7,248 nucleotides of DNA, taken from assembly GCA_902494545.1 (NCBI GenBank), contig CABUTP010000073.1, positions 1 to 7,248 on the forward strand. Direction: 5' to 3'. Made by a program: the position numbers and the translations under genes. Each line of letters opens with the position of its first letter. Position 1 is the first letter of the stretch. This DNA comes from an uncultured Collinsella sp. GTDB lineage: Bacteria; Actinomycetota; Coriobacteriia; Coriobacteriales; Coriobacteriaceae. Of the stretch, positions 1-6,095 are shown piece by piece. Below the pieces are notes generated by a model, which was given only the letters and a program-made list of their open reading frames with translations, was not told the DNA's origin and made no database searches.

Positions 1-246
1 ACGCTCTGCGCCCCGCTCAACGGGTTGGACATTTCCGTTGCCACACCGGGCCTCCTCACGCCATGTAGCCTGTCGGATGAATTTAAACAGGCATTTTTAG
101 CCGGATCCCTATATGAAGAAATCAGCATCAAGACGGAGGACGAATCTATCAAGTCGTACTACACCTTTGACACCGAAGCCGCAGAAGAATTCGACGAATA
201 CACCCATCCGGAAATTAGGCTCATGCTCTCTGCAAAGAAGAACTAA
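1..246 (+). CDS. C-terminal end of an unrecognised protein (5' partial)
   Basis: The reading frame is open from base 1 to a TAA at 244-246, giving 81 residues and ending LMLSAKKN. A TTG at 25 is the only conventional start near the edge, but no Shine-Dalgarno sequence precedes it, so the gene most likely begins outside the window. The visible part is acidic (runs such as KTEDES and EAAEEFDEY), has no membrane segment or signal peptide, and shows no motif I recognise. Its composition differs from its neighbours: bases 61-240 are about 46% G+C by my count, against about 60% in sampled lines of the adjacent ABC gene. That could mean recent acquisition or just a poorly conserved gene. It converges on the ABC gene with a 61-bp gap holding a palindrome. 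Function unknown; that it is coding is likely but not certain. Confidence 0.6.
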   Translation, partial: TLCAPLNGLDISVATPGLLTPCSLSDEFKQAFLAGSLYEEISIKTEDESIKSYYTFDTEAAEEFDEYTHPEIRLMLSAKKN

Positions 247-276
247 AGGCTTACGCTCTAATTTCGCAAGGGTCTC

Positions 277-309
277 AATGTGACAAAGCGACCGTCCCTT
301 TGTCACATT
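277..309. repeat. 33-bp near-perfect palindrome between convergent gene ends; possible bidirectional terminator or dispersed repeat
   Basis: The arms AATGTGACAAAG (277-288) and CTTTGTCACATT (298-309) are exact reverse complements. Inside them 290-292 also mirror 294-296 around centre 293, so only 289/297 mismatch. The right arm runs into the last two bases of the ABC gene's TAA stop (308-310). Transcripts from either side would form a stable stem between the two gene ends, which suits a bidirectional terminator, but neither side has a clear T tract. The alternative is a copy of a mobile or REP-like palindromic repeat. Confidence 0.65.
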
Positions 310-3300
310 ATTCGGAGCGCAGGGCCTCCACGGGGTCTTTCTTGGATGCGCTACGGGCGGGCAGCAGGCCGGCGACGACCGTCAGCAGCACCGAAATTGC
401 AATGAGCACCAGCGCATCCTGCACGGGCAGGCTCATCAGATTGGGTACCTGTTTGGCAGCAAGCGCCCAGGCATTAACCGGAAAGCTCACGGCCACCACG
501 ACGACAATGGCAAAGACGCCGGCGATGAGGCCCTCGATAAAGGTCTCGGCATTGAATACGTTGGCCACGTTGCGCTTCGACGCGCCGATCGCACGCAGGA
601 TGCCAATCTCCTTTTTGCGCTCCAGCACGCTGATGTAGGTGATGATGCCGATCATGATGGAGCTCACCACCAGGCTGATACTCACGAATGCGATGAGCAC
701 CAAGCTGATGGTGTTCACGATGTCGGTCACCGAACCCATGATGATGCCCATGTAGTCGGTGTACGAGATTGCCCGCTCGTCGTGGCCGGCGGCTTTGACC
801 TGCTTGTTGTACGCATCGATATGGTCGAGTACGCGCTCCTTGGCCTCAAAGTCACGCGGGAAAATCTTGACCGAGATGGGGTCCGCCTCGTCCGCATAAC
901 CCAGTGTGGTCAGGTTGTTGTCATAGGTGAGCTTCGACGCCTTGGCATAGCTCATCATGAGCGAACTCAGGTCCTCGACGTCCATGTTGAAGTGAATGGC
1001 ATTGGCAAAGGCGCTCGCATCAACACGCATGGCGCCCGCCAAGTTGGCAATACTCGACGACATCTGCGTAGCCATCTGTCCCATGAGCCCCGCCGCGCCT
1101 GCTTTAAGCTGGGACGATACCGTCGACGCTATCTGCTCGCTGATCGCCTTCATCACCTGATCCATAGCCTGCTGCAGATACGGAGCCAGCTGCTTTTGCA
1201 CATAGTCGGTCATCGCCTGCTGCAGGCGCTCGGCCAGGGCATCGCCGCCGAGCGCTTTGAGCTGGGCCAGGATTTGCTGGGCTGCCGTATCACTCTCAAG
1301 ATACGTCGAGAACGCGGTGGTAAGCTTTGACGCGTCCTTAAGATCATCGGGCGTCAGCGCCTTAAACTGATCAGACCGCAAAAAGCCCTCAAACAGCTGG
1401 TTGGCTAGTGTTCCCACCTGCTGCATTTGCTCGGGCGTGAGTTCCAGACCGTCAAAGATACCCGAGAAATCTGGGGTTGGCGCTTTGGCCATGATGTCGC
1501 TGAAGTCGATGTCCTTACCAACGCCAGAAAGGTCAATGTCCAGCCCGGACAAGTCGATGCCAGAAAGGTCCATACCGCCGGCAGCGCCCGAGAGCGCAGG
1601 CGTATCGAACGAGAACGCGCTCTTCAGCGCCGCCTCATCCACGCTGAACATACTGCCCAGATCCACGCCTTGTTTGGCCTCGCCCTGCAGCTCATCGAAA
1701 GACTTGCCCGTAAAGACATCCGTCTCGGGGTGGGCGAGTTGCTCCTGCACAATCTGCGAATCGGCGGCGCGCTCCATAAGCTGGCGAGTCAGCGCATGCG
1801 TGTAGGCAATGCCCGGGGACAACGCGCTCGCGTTGGCCGTCTCGTTGGGTCGCACCACGCCCACAATGTGCACGTCGATACCGTCGGCAACCTTGGCGGA
1901 CATAAAGTCGGCGTCGCCAGACATATCGGTCCACATGCCGGTCTCTTCGTTTTTGCGATACGCATCGGCCGGCGACAGCACCTTAAACGTCGTGGACAGC
2001 GCATCGTCGTAGGTAAAGTCGGTGCCGGTCTCGGGCGTTTCGACCCCACCGTCGGCCGCCATGGCGCTGTTAACCAGGTCATTGAGCTTATCAATATCCA
2101 GCGCACCGATGCTGTAGAGCGTGTAATCGCCCACCGTGCCACGGCTCGAAAGCACCATCACGGCTTCGTTGGCGGACGTAGGCCAATGGCCAGCGACGAC
2201 ATCGTACTGGCTGTCGAGCAGACTCTGGTCGTCGATCATCTCGTTAAAGACCGAGGTTCCCATGGATTCCATGCTCACCGTTGCCGCCGAGCTCGCGCCT
2301 CCGCTCATGGCCTCGGTCATGGCGTTGGGCACCAGCCGGACAGGCTTCTCGTCGCCCCTACCCGCACGATAGACAACCGGCGTCACGCCATAGCCGTACT
2401 GGATGGCGTTGACTTCTTTATCGATGCCGTCGCCACCGGCATCGAGCCATGCCTTAAAGCTCGTCATGTCGTTGGACTTAACGCTCGCAAACATATCCTT
2501 TACGGCCGTGACCACGGGAATTTTATCGGTTCCCTGAGCCTTGCCACCAGTACCGTCGGATAAATCCTCGCCGTTGGACGCCTCGTCATCCGCAGCCCCC
2601 TGTCCGCCCATCATGGACGACAGGTCGTAATCCTGCTTGGAAATGGTGAGCGGGTAGCTCGAAAGCGTATCCTCCTCGACCTTTTTGATGTAGCCGTTTA
2701 CGCCGTTGGATAGCGCCAGAATCGCCGCAATGCCGATAATGCCAATCGAGCCCGCAAAAGAAGTCATGGCCGTGCGACCCTTCTTGGTCATGAGGTTGCG
2801 GGCAGAAAGCCCCAGCGCCGTCACAAAGCTCATCGAGGTTTTGCGCGTAGGTTTGGCCTCGCGGCGCGTGGCCTTCGCAGCATCAAAGGGGTCGGAATCG
2901 TCGGTGATCTTGCCGTCCGCCAGGTTGACGATACGCGTGGCGTACTGGTGCGCCAGCTCGGGATTGTGGGTGACCATGATGACCAGGCGGTCGCGCGCCA
3001 CGTCTTTGAGCAGATCCATGACCTGTACGGATGTCGTTGAATCCAAAGCGCCGGTCGGCTCGTCTGCCAGCACAATCTCGGGATCGTTGATTAGGGCGCG
3101 GGCGATGGCCACGCGCTGCATCTGTCCGCCCGATAGCTGGCTCGGGCGCTTGTTAACGTGCTCGCCCAAGCCGACTTTCTCCAACGCCTCGCGCGCACGC
3201 TGGCGGCGCTCGGCATGGCCCACACCCGTGAGCGTGAGCGCCAGCTCCACGTTTTCCAAGATGGTCTGATGTGGGATAAGGTTATAGCTCTGGAACACAA

Positions 3301-3559
3301 AGCCGATACGATTGTTACGATAGGCGTCCCAATCGCGGTCACGGAAGTCCTTGGTCGAAATACCGTCGATCAACAGGTCGCCGGAATCGAAATGATCGAG
3401 CCCGCCGATAACGTTGAGCATCGTAGTTTTGCCCGAGCCCGAGGGACCCAGAATGGCCACGAACTCGTTATCGCGAAAAGACAGGCTTACGCTGTCGAGC
3501 GCCACCTGCGTAAACGACTGCGTAACGTATCTTTTGCAAATACCTTTGAGCTCCAGCAT
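308..3559 (-). CDS. MacB-like ABC transporter, fused ATPase and FtsX-type permease with very large extracytoplasmic domain
   Basis: A 1083-residue membrane protein. Residues 1-220 are an ABC ATPase: Walker A GPSGSGKTT at 38-46, Q-loop FVFQ at 87-90, signature LSGGQ at 142-146, Walker B IVLADEP at 162-168, H-loop histidine 198. A basic linker leads to membrane segment 1 (about 268-287). Residues about 290-935 should lie outside the cell, followed by three membrane segments (about 943-975, 1005-1030, 1047-1067) with the FtsX/MacB-type motif YISVLERKKEIGILRAIGAS; the end reads PARSASKKDPVEALRSE. MacB-like proteins have a four-helix permease with a periplasmic domain of roughly 200-250 residues; here it is about 645. 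They usually act as mechanotransmitters or exporters of peptides, lipids or toxins; the substrate here cannot be read. I chose the ATG at 3559, after GGGGAGG; an in-frame GTG at 3592 would add 11 residues before the conserved MLELK start. Confidence 0.93.
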   Translation of the reverse strand: MLELKGICKRYVTQSFTQVALDSVSLSFRDNEFVAILGPSGSGKTTMLNVIGGLDHFDSGDLLIDGISTKDFRDRDWDAYRNNRIGFVFQSYNLIPHQTILENVELALTLTGVGHAERRQRAREALEKVGLGEHVNKRPSQLSGGQMQRVAIARALINDPEIVLADEPTGALDSTTSVQVMDLLKDVARDRLVIMVTHNPELAHQYATRIVNLADGKITDDSDPFDAAKATRREAKPTRKTSMSFVTALGLSARNLMTKKGRTAMTSFAGSIGIIGIAAILALSNGVNGYIKKVEEDTLSSYPLTISKQDYDLSSMMGGQGAADDEASNGEDLSDGTGGKAQGTDKIPVVTAVKDMFASVKSNDMTSFKAWLDAGGDGIDKEVNAIQYGYGVTPVVYRAGRGDEKPVRLVPNAMTEAMSGGASSAATVSMESMGTSVFNEMIDDQSLLDSQYDVVAGHWPTSANEAVMVLSSRGTVGDYTLYSIGALDIDKLNDLVNSAMAADGGVETPETGTDFTYDDALSTTFKVLSPADAYRKNEETGMWTDMSGDADFMSAKVADGIDVHIVGVVRPNETANASALSPGIAYTHALTRQLMERAADSQIVQEQLAHPETDVFTGKSFDELQGEAKQGVDLGSMFSVDEAALKSAFSFDTPALSGAAGGMDLSGIDLSGLDIDLSGVGKDIDFSDIMAKAPTPDFSGIFDGLELTPEQMQQVGTLANQLFEGFLRSDQFKALTPDDLKDASKLTTAFSTYLESDTAAQQILAQLKALGGDALAERLQQAMTDYVQKQLAPYLQQAMDQVMKAISEQIASTVSSQLKAGAAGLMGQMATQMSSSIANLAGAMRVDASAFANAIHFNMDVEDLSSLMMSYAKASKLTYDNNLTTLGYADEADPISVKIFPRDFEAKERVLDHIDAYNKQVKAAGHDERAISYTDYMGIIMGSVTDIVNTISLVLIAFVSISLVVSSIMIGIITYISVLERKKEIGILRAIGASKRNVANVFNAETFIEGLIAGVFAIVVVVAVSFPVNAWALAAKQVPNLMSLPVQDALVLIAISVLLTVVAGLLPARSASKKDPVEALRSE
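1490..1573 (-). repeat. DLSG tandem motif in the ABC transporter's outer domain
   Basis: Residues 663-690 contain DLSGI, DLSGL and DLSGV followed by DFSDI, a run of short Asp-hydrophobic-Ser-Gly units. At DNA level GCCAGAAAGGTC occurs at 1523-1534 and again at 1559-1570, a 36-base (12-codon) period. Such runs often form a flexible or beta-stacked linker and can change copy number between strains. The repeat lies just before a long Ala/Gln/Met-rich, probably helical stretch (about 705-850). Confidence 0.6.
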
Positions 3560-3569
3560 CGATGGGCTT

Positions 3570-3576
3570 CCTCCCC
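3570..3576 (-). promoter_or_regulatory. Ribosome binding site of the ABC transporter gene
   Basis: Read on the minus strand this is GGGGAGG, ending 10 bases before the ATG at 3559-3557. It supports the ATG rather than the upstream GTG at 3592. The site forms the 3' arm of a small possible hairpin (CCCG at 3586-3589 read on the minus strand, against CGGG at 3574-3577), so translation could be tuned by local structure; that part is speculative. Confidence 0.6.
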
Positions 3577-3728
3577 GCACAGGGACGGGCACGTCGGCCT
3601 TTCCCCATCACTCGCGTGTAATGCGTTTTTCCTACCCCATCTCACCTTTGTCATACACGCTAGCAGGAGAATTGGCAGTGAGCTGGAGGATTGGATCACT
3701 TGTGGTGCTGCATTGGCTCCGGGTCCCG

Positions 3729-3776
3729 CGTTGGTGCCGACCCTGAGTAGGAGCCGGCTCTACGGTCGTACCAACG
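3729..3776. repeat. Long bulged hairpin, 48 bases
   Basis: The outer arms CGTTGGTGCCGACC (3729-3742) and GGTCGTACCAACG (3764-3776) pair over 13 positions with one bulged base (3737) and one G-T pair (3736/3769). The inner part continues as GTAG (3747-3750) with CTAC (3760-3763) around the palindrome AGCCGGCT (3752-3759). The G-T pair is a stable wobble only in plus-strand RNA and becomes a C-A mismatch in minus-strand RNA, a slight hint for the plus strand. Confidence 0.55.
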
Positions 3777-3790
3777 ATGCTGCGAAACCG

Positions 3791-3815
3791 GTCCCGCAAC
3801 GGCTCCAAACGGGAC
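3791..3815. repeat. Short hairpin GTCCCG/CGGGAC
   Basis: Six-base arms GTCCCG (3791-3796) and CGGGAC (3810-3815) enclose a 13-base loop. Bases 3790/3816 could add a G-T pair if read as plus-strand RNA. The sequence GGTCCCGC in the left arm recurs at 3722-3729, beside the long hairpin. Confidence 0.4.
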
Positions 3816-3848
3816 TTCGGCAACGGTCTCACGTCAGCTCCAGACCCC

Positions 3849-3895
3849 AACGAGTGGCGGCAAAGCGCTCATTTCCGGCCAAGCCGCCACTCGTT
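3849..3895. repeat. Perfect 13-bp inverted repeat just downstream of the reductase gene
   Basis: The arms AACGAGTGGCGGC (3849-3861) and GCCGCCACTCGTT (3883-3895) match at every base around a 21-base centre that itself contains AGCGCT. It begins 36 bases past the reductase stop codon in the direction of transcription. No T tract follows on either strand, so it is not a standard intrinsic terminator. It could protect the transcript's 3' end, be part of a structured RNA, or be a dispersed intergenic repeat. Confidence 0.65.
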
Positions 3896-3931
3896 CACGG
3901 CAGTCCTCGTTCAAAGTTGCCCAAAAAGGCC

Positions 3932-5623
3932 CTACTTCTCCAATCCACACGGCATCACGTTATCGCTACCGCGACGGTCTTTGGTCACAGCAGCAAAGAA
4001 ACGATAACCGCCCGAGAAGTTATAGCAGTCAAAACCGTGCTGAGCGAGAATGCGACAAGCGATGTAGCTGCGAAGACCACTTTGGCAAATAACATAAACA
4101 GGCTTTGCCACGTCAAGCTCCCCCAAGCGAGCGCGCAAGTCATCAATAGGGATGTTCATAAAGCCGTCGATATGACCGCGACCATACTCGCCAACCGTGC
4201 GAACATCGAGCAGCTGCACGCTTCCGTCGCGCGGCAGATCAGGCTCCTGTTCCCAATGCCACTGCTTGAGGATGCCCGAGTCAACGTTCTCGATCATAAA
4301 ACCAGCCATGTTTACCGGGTCTTTTGCCGAAGAATATGGCGGCGCATAAGCCAAATCCAAATCCTTGAGCTTATCGGCCCGAATACCGGCCTGGATTACC
4401 GTCGCCAGCACGTCGATGCGTTTATCGACGCCATCGACGCCCACAATCTGCGCACCCAGCAGACGCAAGGTTTCCCTCTCAAACACGACTTTCATGGTCA
4501 TGGGCGTCGCTCCGGGATAATAGCCCGCATGCGATCCGGGCGACAGCACAACGCTCTCGCAATCAATACCTGCCGCACGCGCTGCTTTCACAGAAATTCC
4601 CGTGCTCGCAGCTGTCAAGTCGAACACCTTGATCACCGAAGAGCCCAACGAGCCCTGATAGTGACTGTCTAGGCCACAGATCACATCGGCGACGATACGC
4701 CCCTGTTTATTGGCGGGGCCCGCAAGGGAAATCACTGCGTCCTCGCCCGTCACCTGATGCTTGACCTGCACGGCATCGCCCACGGCATATACGTCGAGAG
4801 CAGATGTCTCCATGCGATCGTTCACCACAATGGAGCCCTTGATGCCCAGCTCGATGCCAGCTTCCTTTGCCAAATGGCTCTCGGGGACAACGCCGATAGC
4901 GAGCAGCACCATATCGGCCACGATAGAATCTTCGCCCGCCACATGAGTGACCACACGGCCATCGACCTCTTCAAAACCCGTCACGTCGGCACGAAGTCGC
5001 AGGTCAATGCCATGCTCGCGCACTTCCGTGTGAAGCAGCGTTGCCATATCGTAATCCATGTTGTTCATTAGTTGACGAGGGCGCTGCAGAAGCGTCACCG
5101 TAAGGCCCAGGTCGCGCAGGTTCTCGGCAGTCTCGATGCCGATAAAACCGCCGCCGATCACCACAGCGCTCTTCGGCCTATGCTCTTGTACGTAGTCATG
5201 GATATGCAGCGTGTCCTCGACCGTTCGCAAGCTGAAGATCTTATCCGAATCGATCCCCGGAAGCTCAGGGCGAATCGGGTGCGCGCCAGGCGAAAGAATC
5301 AGCTTGTCATATGTCTCGACAAATTCTTCGCCGGTGAGCAGGTTGCGGACGTCAACCGCATGCACATCGGGGTGAATGGCGATCACCTCATGACTCGTCT
5401 TCACGGCAATGCGGAATCGATTCCAAAATCCCTCGGGCGATTGCAGCGTGAGCGCAGACTCCTCCTCAATCACGCCGCCAATAAAGTATGGCAATCCGCA
5501 ATTGGCATAGGACACATAGCCCGTGCGCTCGAAAACAACAATCTCCGCCTGCTCGTCAAGCCTGCGCAAGCGCGCCGCGGCCGATGCGCCGCCGGCAACG
5601 CCTCCCACGATAACCACCTTCAT
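3932..5623 (-). CDS. CoA-disulfide / persulfide reductase with fused C-terminal rhodanese domain
   Basis: A 563-residue cytoplasmic flavoenzyme of the pyridine nucleotide-disulfide oxidoreductase class. N-terminal FAD fold VGGVAGGASAAARL (6-19); catalytic Cys42 in SYANCGLPYF; NAD(P)-binding VIGGGFIGIETAENL (155-169); second FAD motif DVYAVGDA (277-284); dimerisation region with the family tyrosines in GYYPGA (367-372) and YAPPYS (426-431). Residues about 463-545 form a rhodanese domain with Cys513 in CQSGLRS. This single-Cys architecture matches CoADR-RHD / Npsr proteins, known to reduce CoA disulfide, CoA persulfide or polysulfide with NAD(P)H; it is often mislabelled NADH oxidase. It starts 2 bases after the rhodanese stop, with AAGGTGG at 5634-5640, so the two are translationally linked. 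Odd points: Q180-R-P-R183 ends the nucleotide-binding strand where NADH enzymes usually have Glu or Asp, and Cys559 lies four residues from the end. Family is firm; exact substrate is not. Confidence 0.92.
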   Translation of the reverse strand: MKVVIVGGVAGGASAAARLRRLDEQAEIVVFERTGYVSYANCGLPYFIGGVIEEESALTLQSPEGFWNRFRIAVKTSHEVIAIHPDVHAVDVRNLLTGEEFVETYDKLILSPGAHPIRPELPGIDSDKIFSLRTVEDTLHIHDYVQEHRPKSAVVIGGGFIGIETAENLRDLGLTVTLLQRPRQLMNNMDYDMATLLHTEVREHGIDLRLRADVTGFEEVDGRVVTHVAGEDSIVADMVLLAIGVVPESHLAKEAGIELGIKGSIVVNDRMETSALDVYAVGDAVQVKHQVTGEDAVISLAGPANKQGRIVADVICGLDSHYQGSLGSSVIKVFDLTAASTGISVKAARAAGIDCESVVLSPGSHAGYYPGATPMTMKVVFERETLRLLGAQIVGVDGVDKRIDVLATVIQAGIRADKLKDLDLAYAPPYSSAKDPVNMAGFMIENVDSGILKQWHWEQEPDLPRDGSVQLLDVRTVGEYGRGHIDGFMNIPIDDLRARLGELDVAKPVYVICQSGLRSYIACRILAQHGFDCYNFSGGYRFFAAVTKDRRGSDNVMPCGLEK

Positions 5624-5625
5624 GG

Positions 5626-5946
5626 TTAACGCACCACCTTTCCACCGTAGCTATTGATTCCGCCAATGTTCTTCACGTTGCTGTAGCCTGCACGCTGGAG
5701 AAAACTCGTGGCACGACCGCTACGAGCACCACTCAAGCAATGTACAAACAGCGGGGCGTCCTTCTTTGGATATTCGGCAAGCACGCGGTCGATGCTATCG
5801 AGGGGAATGTTGACGGCCCCGGGGATATGCCCCTGCCGATACTCATCGGCGCCGCGTACATCAATCAATACCGCGCCTTCGGTCGCCTGGCACTCCTCAA
5901 CACCTTTGTTGATATCCACCCCAGCAAATAAATCAAACAATCCCAT
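5626..5946 (-). CDS. Single-domain rhodanese-like sulfurtransferase
   Basis: A 106-residue protein that is essentially one rhodanese domain, the usual size for GlpE/PspE-type proteins but without a signal peptide, so cytoplasmic. Visible hallmarks are LIDVRGADEYRQGHIPGAVN (27-46) and the active-site loop HCLSGARSGRA (69-79) with Cys70, which would carry the persulfide sulfur. It likely moves sulfane sulfur between small thiols and the downstream reductase, which has a second rhodanese domain. The ATG at 5944-5946 is preceded by AAAGGAG (5953-5959) at 6 bases. The TAA is followed after two bases by the reductase ATG, indicating one transcript. The Crp-like regulator is 149 bp upstream on the same strand, with inverted repeats in the gap. 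The physiological donor and acceptor cannot be read from sequence. Confidence 0.92.
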   Translation of the reverse strand: MGLFDLFAGVDINKGVEECQATEGAVLIDVRGADEYRQGHIPGAVNIPLDSIDRVLAEYPKKDAPLFVHCLSGARSGRATSFLQRAGYSNVKNIGGINSYGGKVVR

Positions 5947-5952
5947 GATGAG

Positions 5953-5959
5953 CTCCTTT
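5953..5959 (-). promoter_or_regulatory. Ribosome binding site of the rhodanese gene
   Basis: AAAGGAG on the minus strand, 6 bases before the ATG at 5946. The same heptamer and spacing precede the regulator gene, which supports both starts. Confidence 0.75.
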
Positions 5960-5987
5960 GCTCGCTTGTCCTATCGCTTGATGCCAG

Positions 5988-6004
5988 TATGTCCGGAAGA
6001 CATA
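5988..6004. promoter_or_regulatory. Inverted repeat TATGTC-N5-GACATA upstream of the rhodanese gene (candidate operator)
   Basis: Perfect 6-base arms flank CGGAA, 42 bases upstream of the rhodanese ATG. The position suits an operator or a leader hairpin. The protein that might bind is unknown. Confidence 0.35.
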
Positions 6005-6014
6005 GGCCGGTTCC

Positions 6015-6027
6015 GTGACCAAGTCAC
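6015..6027. promoter_or_regulatory. Inverted repeat GTGAC-N3-GTCAC upstream of the rhodanese gene (candidate operator)
   Basis: A perfect 5-base inverted repeat around CAA. GTGA/TCAC half-sites are typical of Crp-family proteins, but the usual spacing between TGTGA and TCACA is 6 bases, so this is not a classic CRP site. It abuts the weak promoter-like pair described at 6026-6053. Confidence 0.35.
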
Positions 6028-6053
6028 CATACGGGTGGTTTTCTTGAGAGCAA
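6026..6053 (-). promoter_or_regulatory. Weak promoter-like sequence for the rhodanese-reductase genes
   Basis: On the minus strand TTGCTC (6048-6053), a 16-base spacer and TATGGT (6026-6031) give 3 of 6 and 4 of 6 matches to the sigma-70-type hexamers. By chance such matches are common; it is listed because it lies in the gap after the regulator gene and next to two inverted repeats. Confidence 0.22.
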
Positions 6054-6095
6054 GCAGCGAGCAGCGGGCGGATAGGCACCACAGCAAAGTCATCG

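Larger units (their letters stand above)
3560..3931. other. 372-bp non-coding gap with a run of hairpins between the reductase and ABC genes
   Basis: No convincing gene lies here; open frames crossing it lack ribosome sites and recognisable composition. It holds at least four consecutive inverted repeats: 3729-3776, 3791-3815, 3825-3846 and 3849-3895, the first and last being long. A weaker one pairs GCGTGTA (3614-3620) with TACACGC (3654-3660). As the gap lies downstream of the reductase and upstream of the ABC gene on the minus strand, it may hold the end of one transcript and the 5' leader of the other, or a non-coding RNA. I see no convincing promoter and no T-tract terminator. Confidence 0.6.

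Noticed and set aside
277..309. CRP-type binding site (TGTGA...TCACA)
   Set aside because: The half-sites are 19 bases apart instead of 6, and the site lies between two gene ends rather than in a promoter.
1427..2563. A 378-codon plus-strand open frame inside the ABC gene
   Set aside because: Antisense shadow of the transporter's outer domain; very rich in Arg, His and Gly, with no recognisable motif.
3590..3592. GTG start for the ABC transporter, 11 codons upstream of the chosen ATG
   Set aside because: The ATG at 3559 has a good GGGGAGG site and begins at the conserved MLELK start of the ATPase; the extension MPVPVRGGSPS has no family counterpart, though a weak AAAGG does lie before the GTG.
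3721..3776. T-box-like sequence on the minus strand (GGTCGGCACCAACGCGGGACC)
   Set aside because: It only loosely resembles the T-box core TGGnACCGCG, with inserted bases; no Stem I or specifier loop is visible and the downstream gene is not an aminoacyl-tRNA or amino-acid gene.
3632..3850. Small minus-strand open frame in the non-coding gap
   Set aside because: No ribosome binding site, composition rich in Arg, Pro and Ser, and it is laid over several hairpins; more likely chance.
3918..3931. Terminator directly after the reductase stop (GGGCCTTTTTGGGC on the minus strand)
   Set aside because: The stem would be only about three pairs with the T run in the loop, so it cannot act as an intrinsic terminator.
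3158..4672. A 504-codon open frame on the plus strand spanning the ABC gene's 5' end, the gap and half of the reductase gene
   Set aside because: It is antisense to two clear enzyme genes, has a His/Arg-rich composition typical of the complement of G+C-rich coding DNA, and shows no ribosome site or domain.
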